Assembly (NCBI GenBank): GCA_002327725.1
Contig: DCXP01000035.1
Span: 1-50,184, forward strand
Source of the DNA: Proteobacteria bacterium UBA2133
GTDB lineage: Bacteria; Pseudomonadota; Gammaproteobacteria; Arenicellales; UBA868
Direction: 5' to 3'
Length of the DNA stretch: 50,184 nucleotides
Shown here one piece after another: positions 1-8,958 of this stretch. Under the pieces are notes generated by a model, which did not search any database, had not been told where the DNA came from, and worked only from the letters and a program-made list of their open reading frames with translations. Made by a program: the position numbers and the translations under genes. Every line of letters begins with the position of its first letter. The stretch's first letter is position 1.

Positions 1-666
1 ATGCTGGGTGCATCGGGCTCGGGCAAGAGCACCTTTCTCCGCTGCATCAATCTTCTGGAGGTTCCCGACAGCGGTTCTGTCACGGTACAGGGCGAAACCA
101 TTGGGATGACGGTTAACCGGTCCGGCGGTCCGGTTCCCGCCGATATGGCCCAGGTGATCCGGCTGCGGGCACGCCTTGGCATGGTCTTCCAAAGTTTCAA
201 TCTGTGGCAGCACATGACGGTCCTTGAGAACGTGACCGAAGCCTTGATTCATGTGCTGAAGATGCCCAAATCCGACGCGCACGACCGCGGCTGCGAGACG
301 TTGGACAAGGTTGGCATGCTGGACCGCAAAGACTATTACCCGGCGCATATCTCCGGGGGCCAGCAGCAGCGTGCAGCTATTGCCCGGGCCCTTGCCATGG
401 AGCCGGATGTGATGCTGTTTGATGAGCCCACCTCTGCACTCGACCCTGAACTGGTCGGTGAGGTACTCAAAGTCATGAGAACGCTCGCCGACGAGGGCAG
501 AACCATGATCGTCGTGACCCATGAAATCGGGTTTGCGCGGGACGTATCCAACAAGGTGATCTTTCTGCACGAAGGGGCGATTGAATCTGAAGGCACCCCT
601 GCTGAGATGTTCGACAACCCCACGTCAGCACGTTTTCGCCAGTTTTTGGCAAATGCCCTGCATTAG
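1..666 (+). CDS. ABC transporter ATP-binding protein, polar amino-acid type (5' end cut by window)
   Basis: ATPase subunit of a polar amino-acid importer of the HisP/ArtP/GlnQ group. It hydrolyses ATP on the cytoplasmic side of the permeases encoded downstream. Visible motifs, numbered from the first in-window Met, are Walker A GASGSGKST at residues 3-11, Q-loop Gln64, signature ISGGQQQR at about 117-124, Walker B VMLFDEP at 137-143 and H-loop His174. Family members have roughly 25-35 residues before Walker A, so the first ATG here is internal and the true start lies left of the window. The binding protein and two permeases follow on the same strand. The family is certain. The substrate (arginine, histidine, octopine-like or another amino acid) cannot be read from this subunit. 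Confidence 0.93.
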   Translation: MLGASGSGKSTFLRCINLLEVPDSGSVTVQGETIGMTVNRSGGPVPADMAQVIRLRARLGMVFQSFNLWQHMTVLENVTEALIHVLKMPKSDAHDRGCETLDKVGMLDRKDYYPAHISGGQQQRAAIARALAMEPDVMLFDEPTSALDPELVGEVLKVMRTLADEGRTMIVVTHEIGFARDVSNKVIFLHEGAIESEGTPAEMFDNPTSARFRQFLANALH

Positions 667-746
667 CCGAGGGCTGCCGGCAAACCCTGTGTACTCCGTG
701 TAGTATTAACAGGCTGGATTTTCCAATAACCGAAGGGAGAAGAGAG

Positions 747-1523
747 ATGATGAAAAAGAAACTGACACTGCTCGGCCTTGCGGGCCTGCTTGCCCTGGTC
801 ACCGGAACCGCGACTGCGGGCGACCCGTTGCGGGTCGGTGTGGAAGGCGCCTACCCGCCGTTCTCGTGGAAAGAGGCAGACGGCTCGCTCAAAGGCTTCG
901 ACATCGACATGTCGATGGAGGTCTGCAAACGACTTAACCGTGAGTGTGTGCTGGTTGAGCAGGAATGGGATGGCATGATTCCCGCCCTACTGGCCAAGAA
1001 ATTCGACACGATTATTGCCTCCATGTCGATCACAGAAGAACGCAAGAAAAAAATCGACTTCACGGTGAAGTACTACAACACCCCTGCCAAGCTGGTCGCG
1101 AAGAAAGACGCCGGTTTCGACGGCACTGCTGCGGGCCTTAACGGCAAGCGTCTGGGTGTGCAGCGCGCCACCACGCACCAGTGTTCGGCGGAAAAACTGT
1201 TCCCGGGTGCTGAACTCGCTCTGTACGCAACCCAGGAAGAAGTCTGGCAGGATCTTGCTGCCGGCCGTCTGGATGCCCAACTCTCTGACTCACTGCAGGC
1301 CTATGAAGGCTTCCTTGCACTTGATGCAGGCCAGGGCTTTGACTTTCTGGGCGACGCCATCGATGACATCGAGTGCCAGGGTGTCGGTGCCGGCTTTGCA
1401 GTTCGAAAGGAGGACACAGCTCTGCGTGATGCACTCAGCCAGATCATTCTCGATATCCGCGCTGACGGCACCTACAAGACCATGAACGATAAGTACTTCG
1501 CTGTCGATATCTACGGCAACTAA
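747..1523 (+). CDS. Periplasmic amino-acid-binding protein of ABC importer
   Basis: Solute-binding protein, 258 residues, of the SBP_bac_3 family (HisJ/ArgT/ArtJ-like), which delivers a polar amino acid to the membrane permeases. A cleavable signal peptide is visible: MMKKK, a Leu/Ala-rich core and an Ala-Thr-Ala-Gly end near residue 25. The mature protein opens with LRVGVEGAYPPFSWKEADG, followed by GFDIDM, the usual ligand-lobe signature of the family. A purine-rich stretch (gaagggagaagagag) precedes the ATG, and a second ATG is the next codon. The gene lies between the ATPase and permease genes. A hairpin with a T-run directly downstream probably makes this product more abundant than the permeases. 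A basic amino acid is the likeliest ligand, but this is inferred from family resemblance only. Confidence 0.92.
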   Translation: MMKKKLTLLGLAGLLALVTGTATAGDPLRVGVEGAYPPFSWKEADGSLKGFDIDMSMEVCKRLNRECVLVEQEWDGMIPALLAKKFDTIIASMSITEERKKKIDFTVKYYNTPAKLVAKKDAGFDGTAAGLNGKRLGVQRATTHQCSAEKLFPGAELALYATQEEVWQDLAAGRLDAQLSDSLQAYEGFLALDAGQGFDFLGDAIDDIECQGVGAGFAVRKEDTALRDALSQIILDIRADGTYKTMNDKYFAVDIYGN

Positions 1524-1551
1524 GATACTTCCGTTTCATTCTGTATGACCT

Positions 1552-1580
1552 GAACGGGCCCGACGCGGGCCCGTTCCTTT
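1552..1580 (+). terminator. GC-rich hairpin with T-run between binding protein and permease genes
   Basis: Perfect 11-bp stem (1552-1562 pairing with 1566-1576) with a 3-base loop, followed by cttttc. It lies in the 69-base gap inside the transport operon. Such partial terminators or mRNA-stabilising hairpins commonly follow binding-protein genes and lower expression of the permeases. The T-run is short, so read-through is expected. Confidence 0.7.
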
Positions 1581-1592
1581 TCTGACCCACCG

Positions 1593-2282
1593 ATGGATTC
1601 CGTCTGGGAATACCGAAACCTGCTGCTGGCGGGAACCGCGGTCACCGTTCAACTCGCGCTCGCCTCACTGGCCTTTTCCGTACTGCTGGGCCTTGTCGGC
1701 GCTGCCGCCAAACTGGCCGCCAACCCGGTCTCACAGAAAATCGCCGGCGCCTACACCACGCTGGTACGTGGGGTGCCGGACCTGGTGCTGATGATGCTGC
1801 TCTTTTATGGGGGTCAGCAGATTGCCAATGATCTCGGCAGCATGACCGGCTGGTGGGACTACGTCGAGATCAACCAGTTCATCGCCGGCGTGTGGTCAAT
1901 CGGCTTTGTCTTTGGCGCCTATATGACAGAGACTTTCCGCGGCGCGATTCTCGCTATTCCGCGCGGTCAGATCGAGGCCGGCATCGCCTGCGGCATGACA
2001 CCGTTTCTGATTTTCCGGCGGATCACCTGGCCGCAGATGGTCCGCCATGCTCTGCCCTCGTTTACCAATAACTGGCTGGTGCTGATCAAGGCAACCGCCC
2101 TGGTCTCAGTCATTGGTCTTCATGACCTGGTGTGGAATGCCTCCACTGCCGGGCGCTCGGTACGTGAACCCTTCACCTTCATGTTTGCCGTGCTGATCAT
2201 CTATCTCATTCTGACGGCCTGCTCCGACGTCGGGCTGCGCTGGCTGGACCGGCGCTACAACGTGGGAGTGGATAGAGCCTAG
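1593..2282 (+). CDS. Amino-acid ABC transporter permease (HisQ-type)
   Basis: Inner-membrane permease of 229 residues in the HisQ/ArtQ branch of the polar amino-acid importers. The N-terminus is a hydrophobic helix preceded by a short acidic segment, and about five membrane helices are apparent. The cytoplasmic EAA loop, which docks the ATPase, is seen as QIEAGIACGMTPFLIFRRI at about residues 126-144. The conserved segment TLVRGVPDLVLMMLLFYGG is at about 52-70. The stop codon is only 4 bases before the start of the second permease gene, so the two are probably translationally coupled and form the heterodimeric pore. Confidence 0.92.
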   Translation: MDSVWEYRNLLLAGTAVTVQLALASLAFSVLLGLVGAAAKLAANPVSQKIAGAYTTLVRGVPDLVLMMLLFYGGQQIANDLGSMTGWWDYVEINQFIAGVWSIGFVFGAYMTETFRGAILAIPRGQIEAGIACGMTPFLIFRRITWPQMVRHALPSFTNNWLVLIKATALVSVIGLHDLVWNASTAGRSVREPFTFMFAVLIIYLILTACSDVGLRWLDRRYNVGVDRA

Positions 2283-2286
2283 CCTC

Positions 2287-3054
2287 ATGGCAGAAACCGA
2301 CCGCACATTCTTCGACTACCTGGTCTACGTGAGCGAGAATCACTCACCACTGGACTTCATGCTCGTTGCCGATCACATAGACAAGTTCTTTTATGGCACC
2401 CTGCTCACGATCGAGATCACCTTGCTGGCATTGCTGATCGGGGGCGTCATGGCGATCCCGCTGGCGATTGCCCGCGCCTACCGCCATCGATGGTGGAATG
2501 GACCCATATTCGGGTTTACTTATTTTTTTCGCGGTACGCCTCTGCTCGTTCAGACCTATCTGGTCTATTACGGCCTGGCTCAGTTTGACTTTGTCCGTGA
2601 GAGTTTTCTTTGGGGACCGATCCTTTCAAGCCCCTGGTGGTGCGCACTCATTACCTTCAGCCTCAATACGGCTGCCTATACGACAGAGTTTCTGCGCGGC
2701 GCCATTGAAAATACTGCGAAGGGTGAGATTGAAGCGGCGCGGGCCTGTGGCATGTCTCCCGCCAGGATGATGCGACGCATCGTACTGCCCAGCGCATTCC
2801 GGCGTGCCCTGCCTGCGTATTCCAACGAAGTGATCTTTATGCTGCACAGTTCCGTGGTCCTCAGCACCATTACCCTTCAGGATATACTCGGCGTCGGCCG
2901 ATGGCTGAACGGGCGTTATTACCTCGCCTACGAGGGCTTCATAACCGCCATGCTGTTTTACATGGCACTGGTATTCATTATCAGCAGGGGCTTTCGCATC
3001 TGGGAACAACACTGGCTGGGGCACCTCCGGGCACGCACGACGGTGGAAGGATGA
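2287..3054 (+). CDS. Amino-acid ABC transporter permease (HisM-type)
   Basis: Second inner-membrane permease, 255 residues, HisM/ArtM branch. It has a long N-terminal stretch before the first helix, then the family segment FRGTPLLVQTYLVYYG, and an EAA loop reading GEIEAARACGMSPARMMRRI. It pairs with the preceding permease. The operon order here is ATPase, binding protein, Q-permease, M-permease. dapE begins 51 bases further on the same strand and may be read from the same transcript, although its function is unrelated. Confidence 0.92.
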   Translation: MAETDRTFFDYLVYVSENHSPLDFMLVADHIDKFFYGTLLTIEITLLALLIGGVMAIPLAIARAYRHRWWNGPIFGFTYFFRGTPLLVQTYLVYYGLAQFDFVRESFLWGPILSSPWWCALITFSLNTAAYTTEFLRGAIENTAKGEIEAARACGMSPARMMRRIVLPSAFRRALPAYSNEVIFMLHSSVVLSTITLQDILGVGRWLNGRYYLAYEGFITAMLFYMALVFIISRGFRIWEQHWLGHLRARTTVEG

Positions 3055-3105
3055 TCAAGATTGCCATGATCGATTCCTGAACCGCAGTTTTTCACAAAAA
3101 GTTTC

Positions 3106-4233
3106 ATGACAGCGACTTTACGCATCGCCCAGGATCTGATCCGCAGGCCCTCGGTAACGCCTGACGACAAAGGCTGTCAGGATTTGATTGCGGATCAGTT
3201 GATTCCCGATGGCTTCACCCCGCAGTTCATGAACTTTGGCGAAGTGCGGAACCTGTGGCTTCGGCGTGGAACGCAGGCACCCCTTTTTGTTTTTGCCGGG
3301 CATACTGACGTCGTGCCGACCGGTCCCGAGGAGAACTGGGTCCACCCGCCGTTCTCGGGTGAAATGATTGACGGGATACTGCATGGCCGGGGTGCCGCCG
3401 ACATGAAAGGCAGCCTCGCCGCAATGGTTACGGCCTGCCAGCGCTTCGTCCAGGCACACCCGGACCACCGGGGTTCGATCGCATTGCTGCTGACCAGCGA
3501 TGAAGAGGGGCCGGCTGTCGACGGCACCGTCCGGGTGACCGAAACCTTAAGCGGTCAAAACGAAACGATCGACTGGTGCCTGGTTGGAGAGCCCACCAGT
3601 TCAGAAAAACTCGGTGATACTGTCAAAAACGGCCGGCGCGGCTCTCTCGGCGGAACGTTGTCAGTCAGGGGAACCCAGGGGCACGTGGCCTACCCTCACC
3701 TTGCGGATAACCCCATTCACAGGCTCGCCGCCATCGTCCGTGAACTATCGGCAGCGCACTGGGATACCGGAAACGAATACTTCCCTGCCACCACTTTTCA
3801 GGTGTCCAATATCCAGGGTGGGACCGGGGCGACGAACGTGATCCCGGGTGAGGCGAAGGCTGAGTTCAACCTGCGTTTTTGTCCCGACAGCCCGGCTTCA
3901 TCGCTGAAAGAGCGGATTGAATCGATCTGCAGGGATCACGCAGACCGCTTTGAGATCGACTGGAGCCCATTGGGCGCGCCCTACCAGACACTGCCAGGTA
4001 CGCTTTTATCAGCGGTTGAAGACAGCGTGAAAGCGGTCACCGGTTATGCGCCACAGCTTTCGACCGATGGCGGAACCTCGGACGGGCGTTTTATCGCGCC
4101 AACAGGGGCCGAGGTCGTTGAACTGGGTCCGCTTAACCGGACCATCCATCAGGTGGACGAAGTCGTCAATGCCGACGATCTCGATACCCTGTCAAACATC
4201 TACGAGAAGGTACTGGATCGCCTTCTGACTTGA
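3106..4233 (+). CDS. dapE: Succinyl-diaminopimelate desuccinylase
   Basis: Hydrolyses N-succinyl-LL-2,6-diaminopimelate to LL-diaminopimelate and succinate in the lysine and peptidoglycan pathway. It is a di-zinc M20-family amidohydrolase. The protein is 375 residues, the same length as known DapE. The metal-binding and catalytic residues appear in order: His66 and Asp68 in GHTDVVP, Asp99 in GAADMKG, Glu133/Glu134 in SDEEGPA, and His348 in RTIHQVDE. These positions almost match the Escherichia coli enzyme. The lid domain lies at about 180-290. The chosen ATG lacks a clear Shine-Dalgarno sequence, but the N-terminus MTATLRIAQDLIRRPSVTP fits the family. Confidence 0.96.
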   Translation: MTATLRIAQDLIRRPSVTPDDKGCQDLIADQLIPDGFTPQFMNFGEVRNLWLRRGTQAPLFVFAGHTDVVPTGPEENWVHPPFSGEMIDGILHGRGAADMKGSLAAMVTACQRFVQAHPDHRGSIALLLTSDEEGPAVDGTVRVTETLSGQNETIDWCLVGEPTSSEKLGDTVKNGRRGSLGGTLSVRGTQGHVAYPHLADNPIHRLAAIVRELSAAHWDTGNEYFPATTFQVSNIQGGTGATNVIPGEAKAEFNLRFCPDSPASSLKERIESICRDHADRFEIDWSPLGAPYQTLPGTLLSAVEDSVKAVTGYAPQLSTDGGTSDGRFIAPTGAEVVELGPLNRTIHQVDEVVNADDLDTLSNIYEKVLDRLLT

Positions 4234-4267
4234 ATCCTGAGCGCACCGGCCGGGTTCATTAACAAAC

Positions 4268-4295
4268 GGTAATCTGTTAGTTACCTCCCGGTAAC
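4268..4295 (+). promoter_or_regulatory. Inverted and repeated GGTAA(C) elements upstream of the DegP-like gene
   Basis: The 114-base gap before the protease gene holds GGTAA at 4268-4272, GTTACC at 4280-4285 and GGTAAC at 4290-4295. The last two form a perfect 6+6 inverted repeat with a 4-base spacer. This is a plausible operator, for example for the OmpR-type regulator encoded just downstream, but the binding protein is unknown and no site was tested. Confidence 0.35.
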
Positions 4296-4347
4296 GTGCG
4301 GTGTCCTAAGGTGGCCCATGTAACAGCCACTTATCGCGAGGACACCG

Positions 4348-5865
4348 ATGAATCTATACATTCGAAGCCTGCGCCGTTTTGGCCCAAGAGTTGCCGCCGT
4401 TGCCGGTGTAACCGCCATCGGCGCGGTACTCTACGCAGGCACAGCAGTCACTGCCATCCCGCAAACCGCCGATGCCGCAATCATCCGGCCGGCCAACGGA
4501 TTTGCTGACCTGGTCGAGGCGGTCCGCCCAGCCGTTGTCAATATATCTACCCGGACGGTGCAACCCGCCGCTGTACGGGAAAAACACATGGACCACGGCT
4601 GGCCGGGGCGGCGCCATGACAGGAGACAGTTCGAGTTTGACGGTCCGCCGGAGATGCGCCGCTTCATGGAGCGCTTTTTCGGCAAGTCATTGCCGCAGGG
4701 GCCTCGAGGGCCGATGGACAGCCGTTCCCTGGGTTCGGGCTTCATCATTGATGCATCGGGACTGGTCGTGACCAATCATCATGTGATCCGGGGTGCTGAT
4801 GAAATCGAAGTCATTCTCGATAACGGTGAATCGCTGCCCGCAGCCGTCCGGGGCGTTGACCGGAGGACGGACCTTGCTCTGCTCGAGGTCAAGACCGACG
4901 AGCCGCTGCCCTACGTCAGCTTTGGCGACTCTGACACAGCACGGGTAGGAGACTGGGTAATCGCCATCGGAAATCCCTTTGGTCTTGGAGGCACCACAAC
5001 CTCGGGCATCGTTTCGGCACGGGGTCGCGATATCAACAACGGACCCTATGTGGATTACATCCAGATCGATGCCTCGATCAACCGCGGCAATTCCGGCGGA
5101 CCCCTGTTCAATGACGTTGGTGAGGTCATCGGTGTCAATACGGCAATCTTTTCGCCAAACGGCGGCAGTGTCGGTATCGGCTTCGCCATACCGGCTTCGG
5201 TTGCACAAAGTGTGATCGACCAGTTACGTGACGACGGCCGGGTCGCCCGGGCCTGGCTGGGTGTTGAGATTCAATCTGTCACGCCTGAGATTGCCCAAGG
5301 CCTGTCCCTGGATGAGGCGCATGGGGCCCTGATCTCGAAAATCACGCCAAACAGCCCGGCTGCCCAGAGTGAACTGCAAACCGGTGACGTTATCGTCGGA
5401 TTTAACGGGCAGAAGGTAGAAAACACCCGGCAGCTTCCGCGCATGGTGGCAAAAGCCCCGGTCGGAGAAAAAGCCACGGTCATCGTCTTGCGCGATGGAA
5501 ACGAACTCGGTATCGAAACTACCCTGGAGCCCATGCCCGAATCCCAACAGGCCAAGAAAACCCGCGAGGCTGCGCCATCGGGCGGTCGGCTCGGACTTCG
5601 CCTGTCGGCCCTTGACGAGGACACACGTAGTGAACTCGGCCACGAGGGAGATGGGGTGCTGATCGAGGAAGTCATGCCCTCGAGCCCCGCGGCCCGTCAG
5701 GGACTCAGGGCGGGTGACATCATTCTCAAGGTGGGCAGCGTAGCGGTCCGCGCCCCGAAGGATGTTGTCAGCGAAGTTAAAAAGATTCACTCAAAAAGGA
5801 AATCGGTCTTGCTGCTGGTGCAGCGCGATGGTCGCCAGCGGTATGTTGCGGTAAAGACTGGCTGA
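4348..5865 (+). CDS. degP: DegP/DegQ/MucD-type periplasmic serine protease (Do family)
   Basis: Envelope-stress protease/chaperone of the HtrA family, 505 residues. An N-terminal export signal is visible (basic start, hydrophobic Val/Ala core, Ala-Asp-Ala-Ala near residue 44). The trypsin-like domain carries the triad His145 (TNHHV), Asp175 (RRTDLALLEV) and Ser249 (RGNSGGP). Two PDZ domains follow at about residues 285-380 and 405-500, each with a hydrophobic carboxylate-binding loop (AWLGVEIQ, GRLGLRLS). A long Met/Arg/Gly-rich LA-type loop lies at about 80-125. The inverted GGTAAC repeats upstream and the two-component pair downstream suggest envelope-stress control. A strong terminator ends the transcript. 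Assigning DegP rather than DegQ or MucD is a judgement. Confidence 0.92.
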   Translation: MNLYIRSLRRFGPRVAAVAGVTAIGAVLYAGTAVTAIPQTADAAIIRPANGFADLVEAVRPAVVNISTRTVQPAAVREKHMDHGWPGRRHDRRQFEFDGPPEMRRFMERFFGKSLPQGPRGPMDSRSLGSGFIIDASGLVVTNHHVIRGADEIEVILDNGESLPAAVRGVDRRTDLALLEVKTDEPLPYVSFGDSDTARVGDWVIAIGNPFGLGGTTTSGIVSARGRDINNGPYVDYIQIDASINRGNSGGPLFNDVGEVIGVNTAIFSPNGGSVGIGFAIPASVAQSVIDQLRDDGRVARAWLGVEIQSVTPEIAQGLSLDEAHGALISKITPNSPAAQSELQTGDVIVGFNGQKVENTRQLPRMVAKAPVGEKATVIVLRDGNELGIETTLEPMPESQQAKKTREAAPSGGRLGLRLSALDEDTRSELGHEGDGVLIEEVMPSSPAARQGLRAGDIILKVGSVAVRAPKDVVSEVKKIHSKRKSVLLLVQRDGRQRYVAVKTG

Positions 5866-5882
5866 CTTAGGGTGCTTACTGT

Positions 5883-5919
5883 CCAGCCGGGACGATTTGT
5901 CCCGGCTGGATTTTTTTTT
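5883..5919 (+). terminator. Rho-independent terminator after the DegP-like gene
   Basis: Perfect 11-bp stem (5883-5893 with 5899-5909), 5-base loop, then nine T residues at 5911-5919. It separates the protease gene from the regulator/kinase pair, which therefore needs its own promoter in the 44 bases before 5964 or read-through. Confidence 0.93.
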
Positions 5920-5963
5920 GATCCCGGTTTGTCAGCAGCGAAGGCAACGGTAGAATCATTGTC

Positions 5964-6641
5964 GTGCGCATTCTTCTGATAGAGGACGATCCCCAAGCCT
6001 CCCGCTACATCTCCCGGGGCCTGCGCGAGGCAGGTCATGTTATTGCCGTGGCGGACAACGGCTCCGATGGCCTGGCGATGGCCTCCCATGAGGACTATGA
6101 CGTCCTGGTTGTCGACCGGATGCTGCCGTCGATGGACGGTTTATCCATTGTTGAGTCGCTGCGCGAGCAGGATAACCACGTTCCCGTCCTGATTCTGAGC
6201 GCGCTGGGTGACCTGGAAGACCGCGTGTCGGGTTTGCGGGCCGGCGGTGATGACTATCTGCCCAAGCCTTTTGCCTTTGAGGAACTGCTCGCACGGGTTG
6301 AGGCGCTGGGTCGACGGTCAAACCAGGGCGCGGTAACGACCCACCTCAAGGTCTCGGACCTGGAAATGGATGTCCTCGCTCGAAAAGTACAACGGGCCAG
6401 CCAGTCTGTTAACCTGCAGCCGCGGGAGTTTCGCCTGCTCGAATACCTGATGCGGCACAGCGGGCAGGTGGTCACCCGAACGATGCTCCTGGAGAACGTC
6501 TGGGATTATCATTTTGATCCCCAGACCAATGTCATTGACGTTCATGTAAGCCGGTTGCGGTCCAAGATCGACCGGGGATTCGAGAAACCGCTACTGCACA
6601 CTGTCCGCGGTGCCGGGTACATGCTACGTGAACCAGAATAG
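5964..6641 (+). CDS. OmpR/PhoB-family response regulator
   Basis: Two-component response regulator, 225 residues. The receiver domain (1-115) has the acidic pocket EDD at 7-9, the phospho-acceptor Asp at position 51 (LVVDRMLP), and the conserved Lys in YLPKPF at about 100-105. The C-terminal winged-helix DNA-binding domain (about 128-224) carries LQPREFRLLEYLMRHSG and ends VRGAGYML. It starts with GTG, because the family N-terminus MRILLIEDD begins exactly there. The start of the kinase gene overlaps its 3' end, indicating a coupled operon. The target regulon is unknown. The DegP-like gene immediately upstream is a natural candidate. Confidence 0.93.
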   Translation: MRILLIEDDPQASRYISRGLREAGHVIAVADNGSDGLAMASHEDYDVLVVDRMLPSMDGLSIVESLREQDNHVPVLILSALGDLEDRVSGLRAGGDDYLPKPFAFEELLARVEALGRRSNQGAVTTHLKVSDLEMDVLARKVQRASQSVNLQPREFRLLEYLMRHSGQVVTRTMLLENVWDYHFDPQTNVIDVHVSRLRSKIDRGFEKPLLHTVRGAGYMLREPE

Positions 6642-8019
6642 TTTTCTTGCCAGTTCGACCTTTCGGCTGGCCCTGCTGTACGTCATTCTTTTTACCGTGT
6701 CGGTACTGGTCCTGTTCAGCTTCATCTACTGGTCGAGTGCGCGCTACATGGGGACCCAGTCGGACGCCGCAATCCGCTCAGAGATCGCCACCCTTGCGGA
6801 ACGCTACGAGAGCCGAGGCGTTCCGGGTCTGCGTCGACTCATCCTCGACCGTATCACCCGGCAACAACCCACCGGCTCGTCGCTCTACCTGTTGTCGGAT
6901 CCCCTGGGTAGGCCGATCGTCGGCAATATCAGCCGCTGGCCGCAAGTCATCCCCGATGATGGCTGGCTTAACTTCAATCTGGATGCCAGAGACCGGGATG
7001 ACCCCGGCCTGCATCCCGCCCGGGCCCGACGCTTCCAACTGACCGGGGGCTTCCAGCTACTGGTCGGACAGGATATTCAGGAACTCAAAGCAGCCCAGCG
7101 GCGAGTGATCATTGCACTCAGCTGGGGCGTCATCCTGACGGTCCTGTTGGGGCTCGCAGGCGGGTTCTTCATCAGCCGCAAAATGCTGGCCAGACTCGAG
7201 GTGATCAACGAAACCAGCCAGCGGATCATTGCAGGCGAACTGAAGCATCGGGTTCCCGTGAGTGCCCGGGGCGATGAGTTTGATCGCCTGTCCGGCAATC
7301 TCAACCAGATGCTCGACCAGATTCAGGAACTCATGGACGGGATCCGTCAGGTCAGTGACAACATTGCCCATGATTTAAAAACGCCGCTCTTTCGCCTTCG
7401 GCAGAAACTCGAGTCACTTACTGGTAGACCGTCATCGGATGCGGGCCATAGGGAAGAACTGGAAGATGCCCTCGCCGAGGCAGACCGGCTGCTGAATCTC
7501 TTCAACGCGCTGCTGCGGATTGCGCGTATTGAGTCGGAATCGACCAAAACCGTCATGCAGCGCCTGCCGCTATCCGAGCTTGCCAATGACGTCGCGGAGT
7601 TTTACGAACCGCTGGCCGATGAGAAGCATCAGAACCTGACGGTTAGCGCTGAAGATGCAGTGGTGATTATGGCCGATCGGGACATGCTCTTTCAGGCGCT
7701 GGCTAATCTCGTTGATAACGCGGCTAAATACACACCGCTGGGGGGCAACATCAACCTCATGGTTTCGGCAGAAAAGGGCGAGGCCCGTATCACTGTTTGT
7801 GACAGCGGTCCCGGGATCGCGCCCGGCGAAAGAGAAAAAGTTTTCCAGCGTTTCTATCGAACCGACGTCAGCCGCTCAACCCCAGGCAACGGGCTTGGAT
7901 TGTCTCTGGTGCGGGCGGTCGCCAAGCTGCATAACGCAAAACTTACCCTTCACGATAACCATCCGGGACTATGTGTCGAACTGGCACTGCCCTGCGCCCC
8001 TGAAGAACTGCCGGTCTAA
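6628..8019 (+). CDS. Sensor histidine kinase, HAMP-HisKA type
   Basis: Membrane sensor kinase partner of the preceding regulator, about 463 residues from the GTG at 6628. Another in-frame GTG lies at 6610. Two membrane helices (about 10-35 and 155-180) flank a periplasmic domain of about 120 residues. A HAMP linker follows, then the dimerisation/phospho-acceptor helix with His248 in NIAHDLKTPLF. The ATPase domain has the N-box QALANLVDNAAKY, G1 DSGPGI and G2 GNGLGLSL. The short overlap with the regulator gene supports co-translation. The periplasmic domain shows no fold I recognise, so the signal is unknown. Confidence 0.92.
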   Translation: MNQNSFLASSTFRLALLYVILFTVSVLVLFSFIYWSSARYMGTQSDAAIRSEIATLAERYESRGVPGLRRLILDRITRQQPTGSSLYLLSDPLGRPIVGNISRWPQVIPDDGWLNFNLDARDRDDPGLHPARARRFQLTGGFQLLVGQDIQELKAAQRRVIIALSWGVILTVLLGLAGGFFISRKMLARLEVINETSQRIIAGELKHRVPVSARGDEFDRLSGNLNQMLDQIQELMDGIRQVSDNIAHDLKTPLFRLRQKLESLTGRPSSDAGHREELEDALAEADRLLNLFNALLRIARIESESTKTVMQRLPLSELANDVAEFYEPLADEKHQNLTVSAEDAVVIMADRDMLFQALANLVDNAAKYTPLGGNINLMVSAEKGEARITVCDSGPGIAPGEREKVFQRFYRTDVSRSTPGNGLGLSLVRAVAKLHNAKLTLHDNHPGLCVELALPCAPEELPV

Positions 8020-8080
8020 AGGAGTCATCTGCAGCATCGCCCCTGTCGATCAGGATGCCGGTCACGGGTCTGCTGATCGA

Positions 8081-8797
8081 CTACGGCTTTTCTGCTGCTG
8101 CCTTTCGCACAGTCTCAGCCGTCTGCCCGAACAGAACGCTACGGGACCCTTCCGTTACCGGCGTCCCGACGTTAACCGTCTTCGCCTGACGGTAAGCCTC
8201 AACCACGGCTGGTCTCTCGCCGATCTCGTCAAACCAGCGTTTGATGTTAGGGAAGTCTTCAAGATCAATCTGGTGCCGTTGGTGACGGGCAATCCAGGGG
8301 TAACAGGCGATATCACTGATGGAGTAATCCTCACAGATAAATTCGCGCTTCGCCAGACGCAGGTCCAGAACAGCATAAAGGCGGGAGGCTTCCTCGTTAT
8401 ACCGGCGAATGGCGTACAGGACCTTCTCCGGTGCATAGACATTGAAGTGATGGTTCTGTCCCAGCATGGGTCCCAGCCCCGCCATCTGCCACATCAGCCA
8501 CTCGAGCACCTCGGTGCGTGCCGTCAGGAATCGCGGGAGCAATGCGTCGGCCTTTTCGGCAAGATAAATCAGGATGGCCCCGGATTCGAAAACCGACACA
8601 GGCTCGCCCCCGCCCGGTGGCGCATCATCAACGATGGCCGGAATGCGGCCATTAGGCGCAATTTCGAGAAACCGATGCGCAAACTGTTCGCCCTGATTGA
8701 TATCAACGGGCGTCAACTGGTACTCAATGCCGGTTTCGTGCAGAAAGATCAGGGGCTTCATGCCATTGGGCGTAGGCCAGAAAAATAGTTCAATCAT
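8081..8797 (-). CDS. Glutathione S-transferase, YfcG/YghU-like
   Basis: Cytosolic glutathione transferase-fold protein of 238 residues. The thioredoxin-like N-terminal domain starts MIELFFWPTPNGMKP. The TPNG motif is typical of the nu-class YfcG/YghU proteins, which use Thr/Asn near the active site and have disulfide reductase activity on glutathione. The cis-Pro segment NGRIPAIVDD and the VFESGAILIYLAEK motif that binds the gamma-glutamyl group are present. The helical C-terminal domain has the N-capping segment YSISDIACYPWI. It is convergent with the kinase gene. The C-terminal ~25 residues are longer than usual. The physiological substrate is not deducible. Confidence 0.9.
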   Translation of the reverse strand: MIELFFWPTPNGMKPLIFLHETGIEYQLTPVDINQGEQFAHRFLEIAPNGRIPAIVDDAPPGGGEPVSVFESGAILIYLAEKADALLPRFLTARTEVLEWLMWQMAGLGPMLGQNHHFNVYAPEKVLYAIRRYNEEASRLYAVLDLRLAKREFICEDYSISDIACYPWIARHQRHQIDLEDFPNIKRWFDEIGERPAVVEAYRQAKTVNVGTPVTEGSRSVLFGQTAETVRKAAAEKP

Positions 8798-8909
8798 GTT
8801 ATCGGTGTTGTTGCGGGGGAGATTCCGATCAGGGCAGATCGGACCTTAGATTGCGCGCCGACATGCCCGTGCTAATCGCCGGATTTTCGTCGAGGATACC
8901 AAAGTTCGG

Positions 8910-8915
8910 TATACT
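8910..8915 (+). promoter_or_regulatory. Candidate -10 element for infA
   Basis: TATACT lies 44 bases before the infA start, inside a small inverted repeat (ATACC, 7 bases, GGTAT). The corresponding -35 region is weak, so this is only a likely promoter position. Confidence 0.35.
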
Positions 8916-8958
8916 CCGCGCTCGTATCCGATCATCGGGCGGAGGCCCAAATTATCGA

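Noticed and set aside
7712..8788. 358-codon plus-strand frame
   Set aside because: It runs antisense to the clear glutathione transferase gene and overlaps the kinase end; no recognisable domain.
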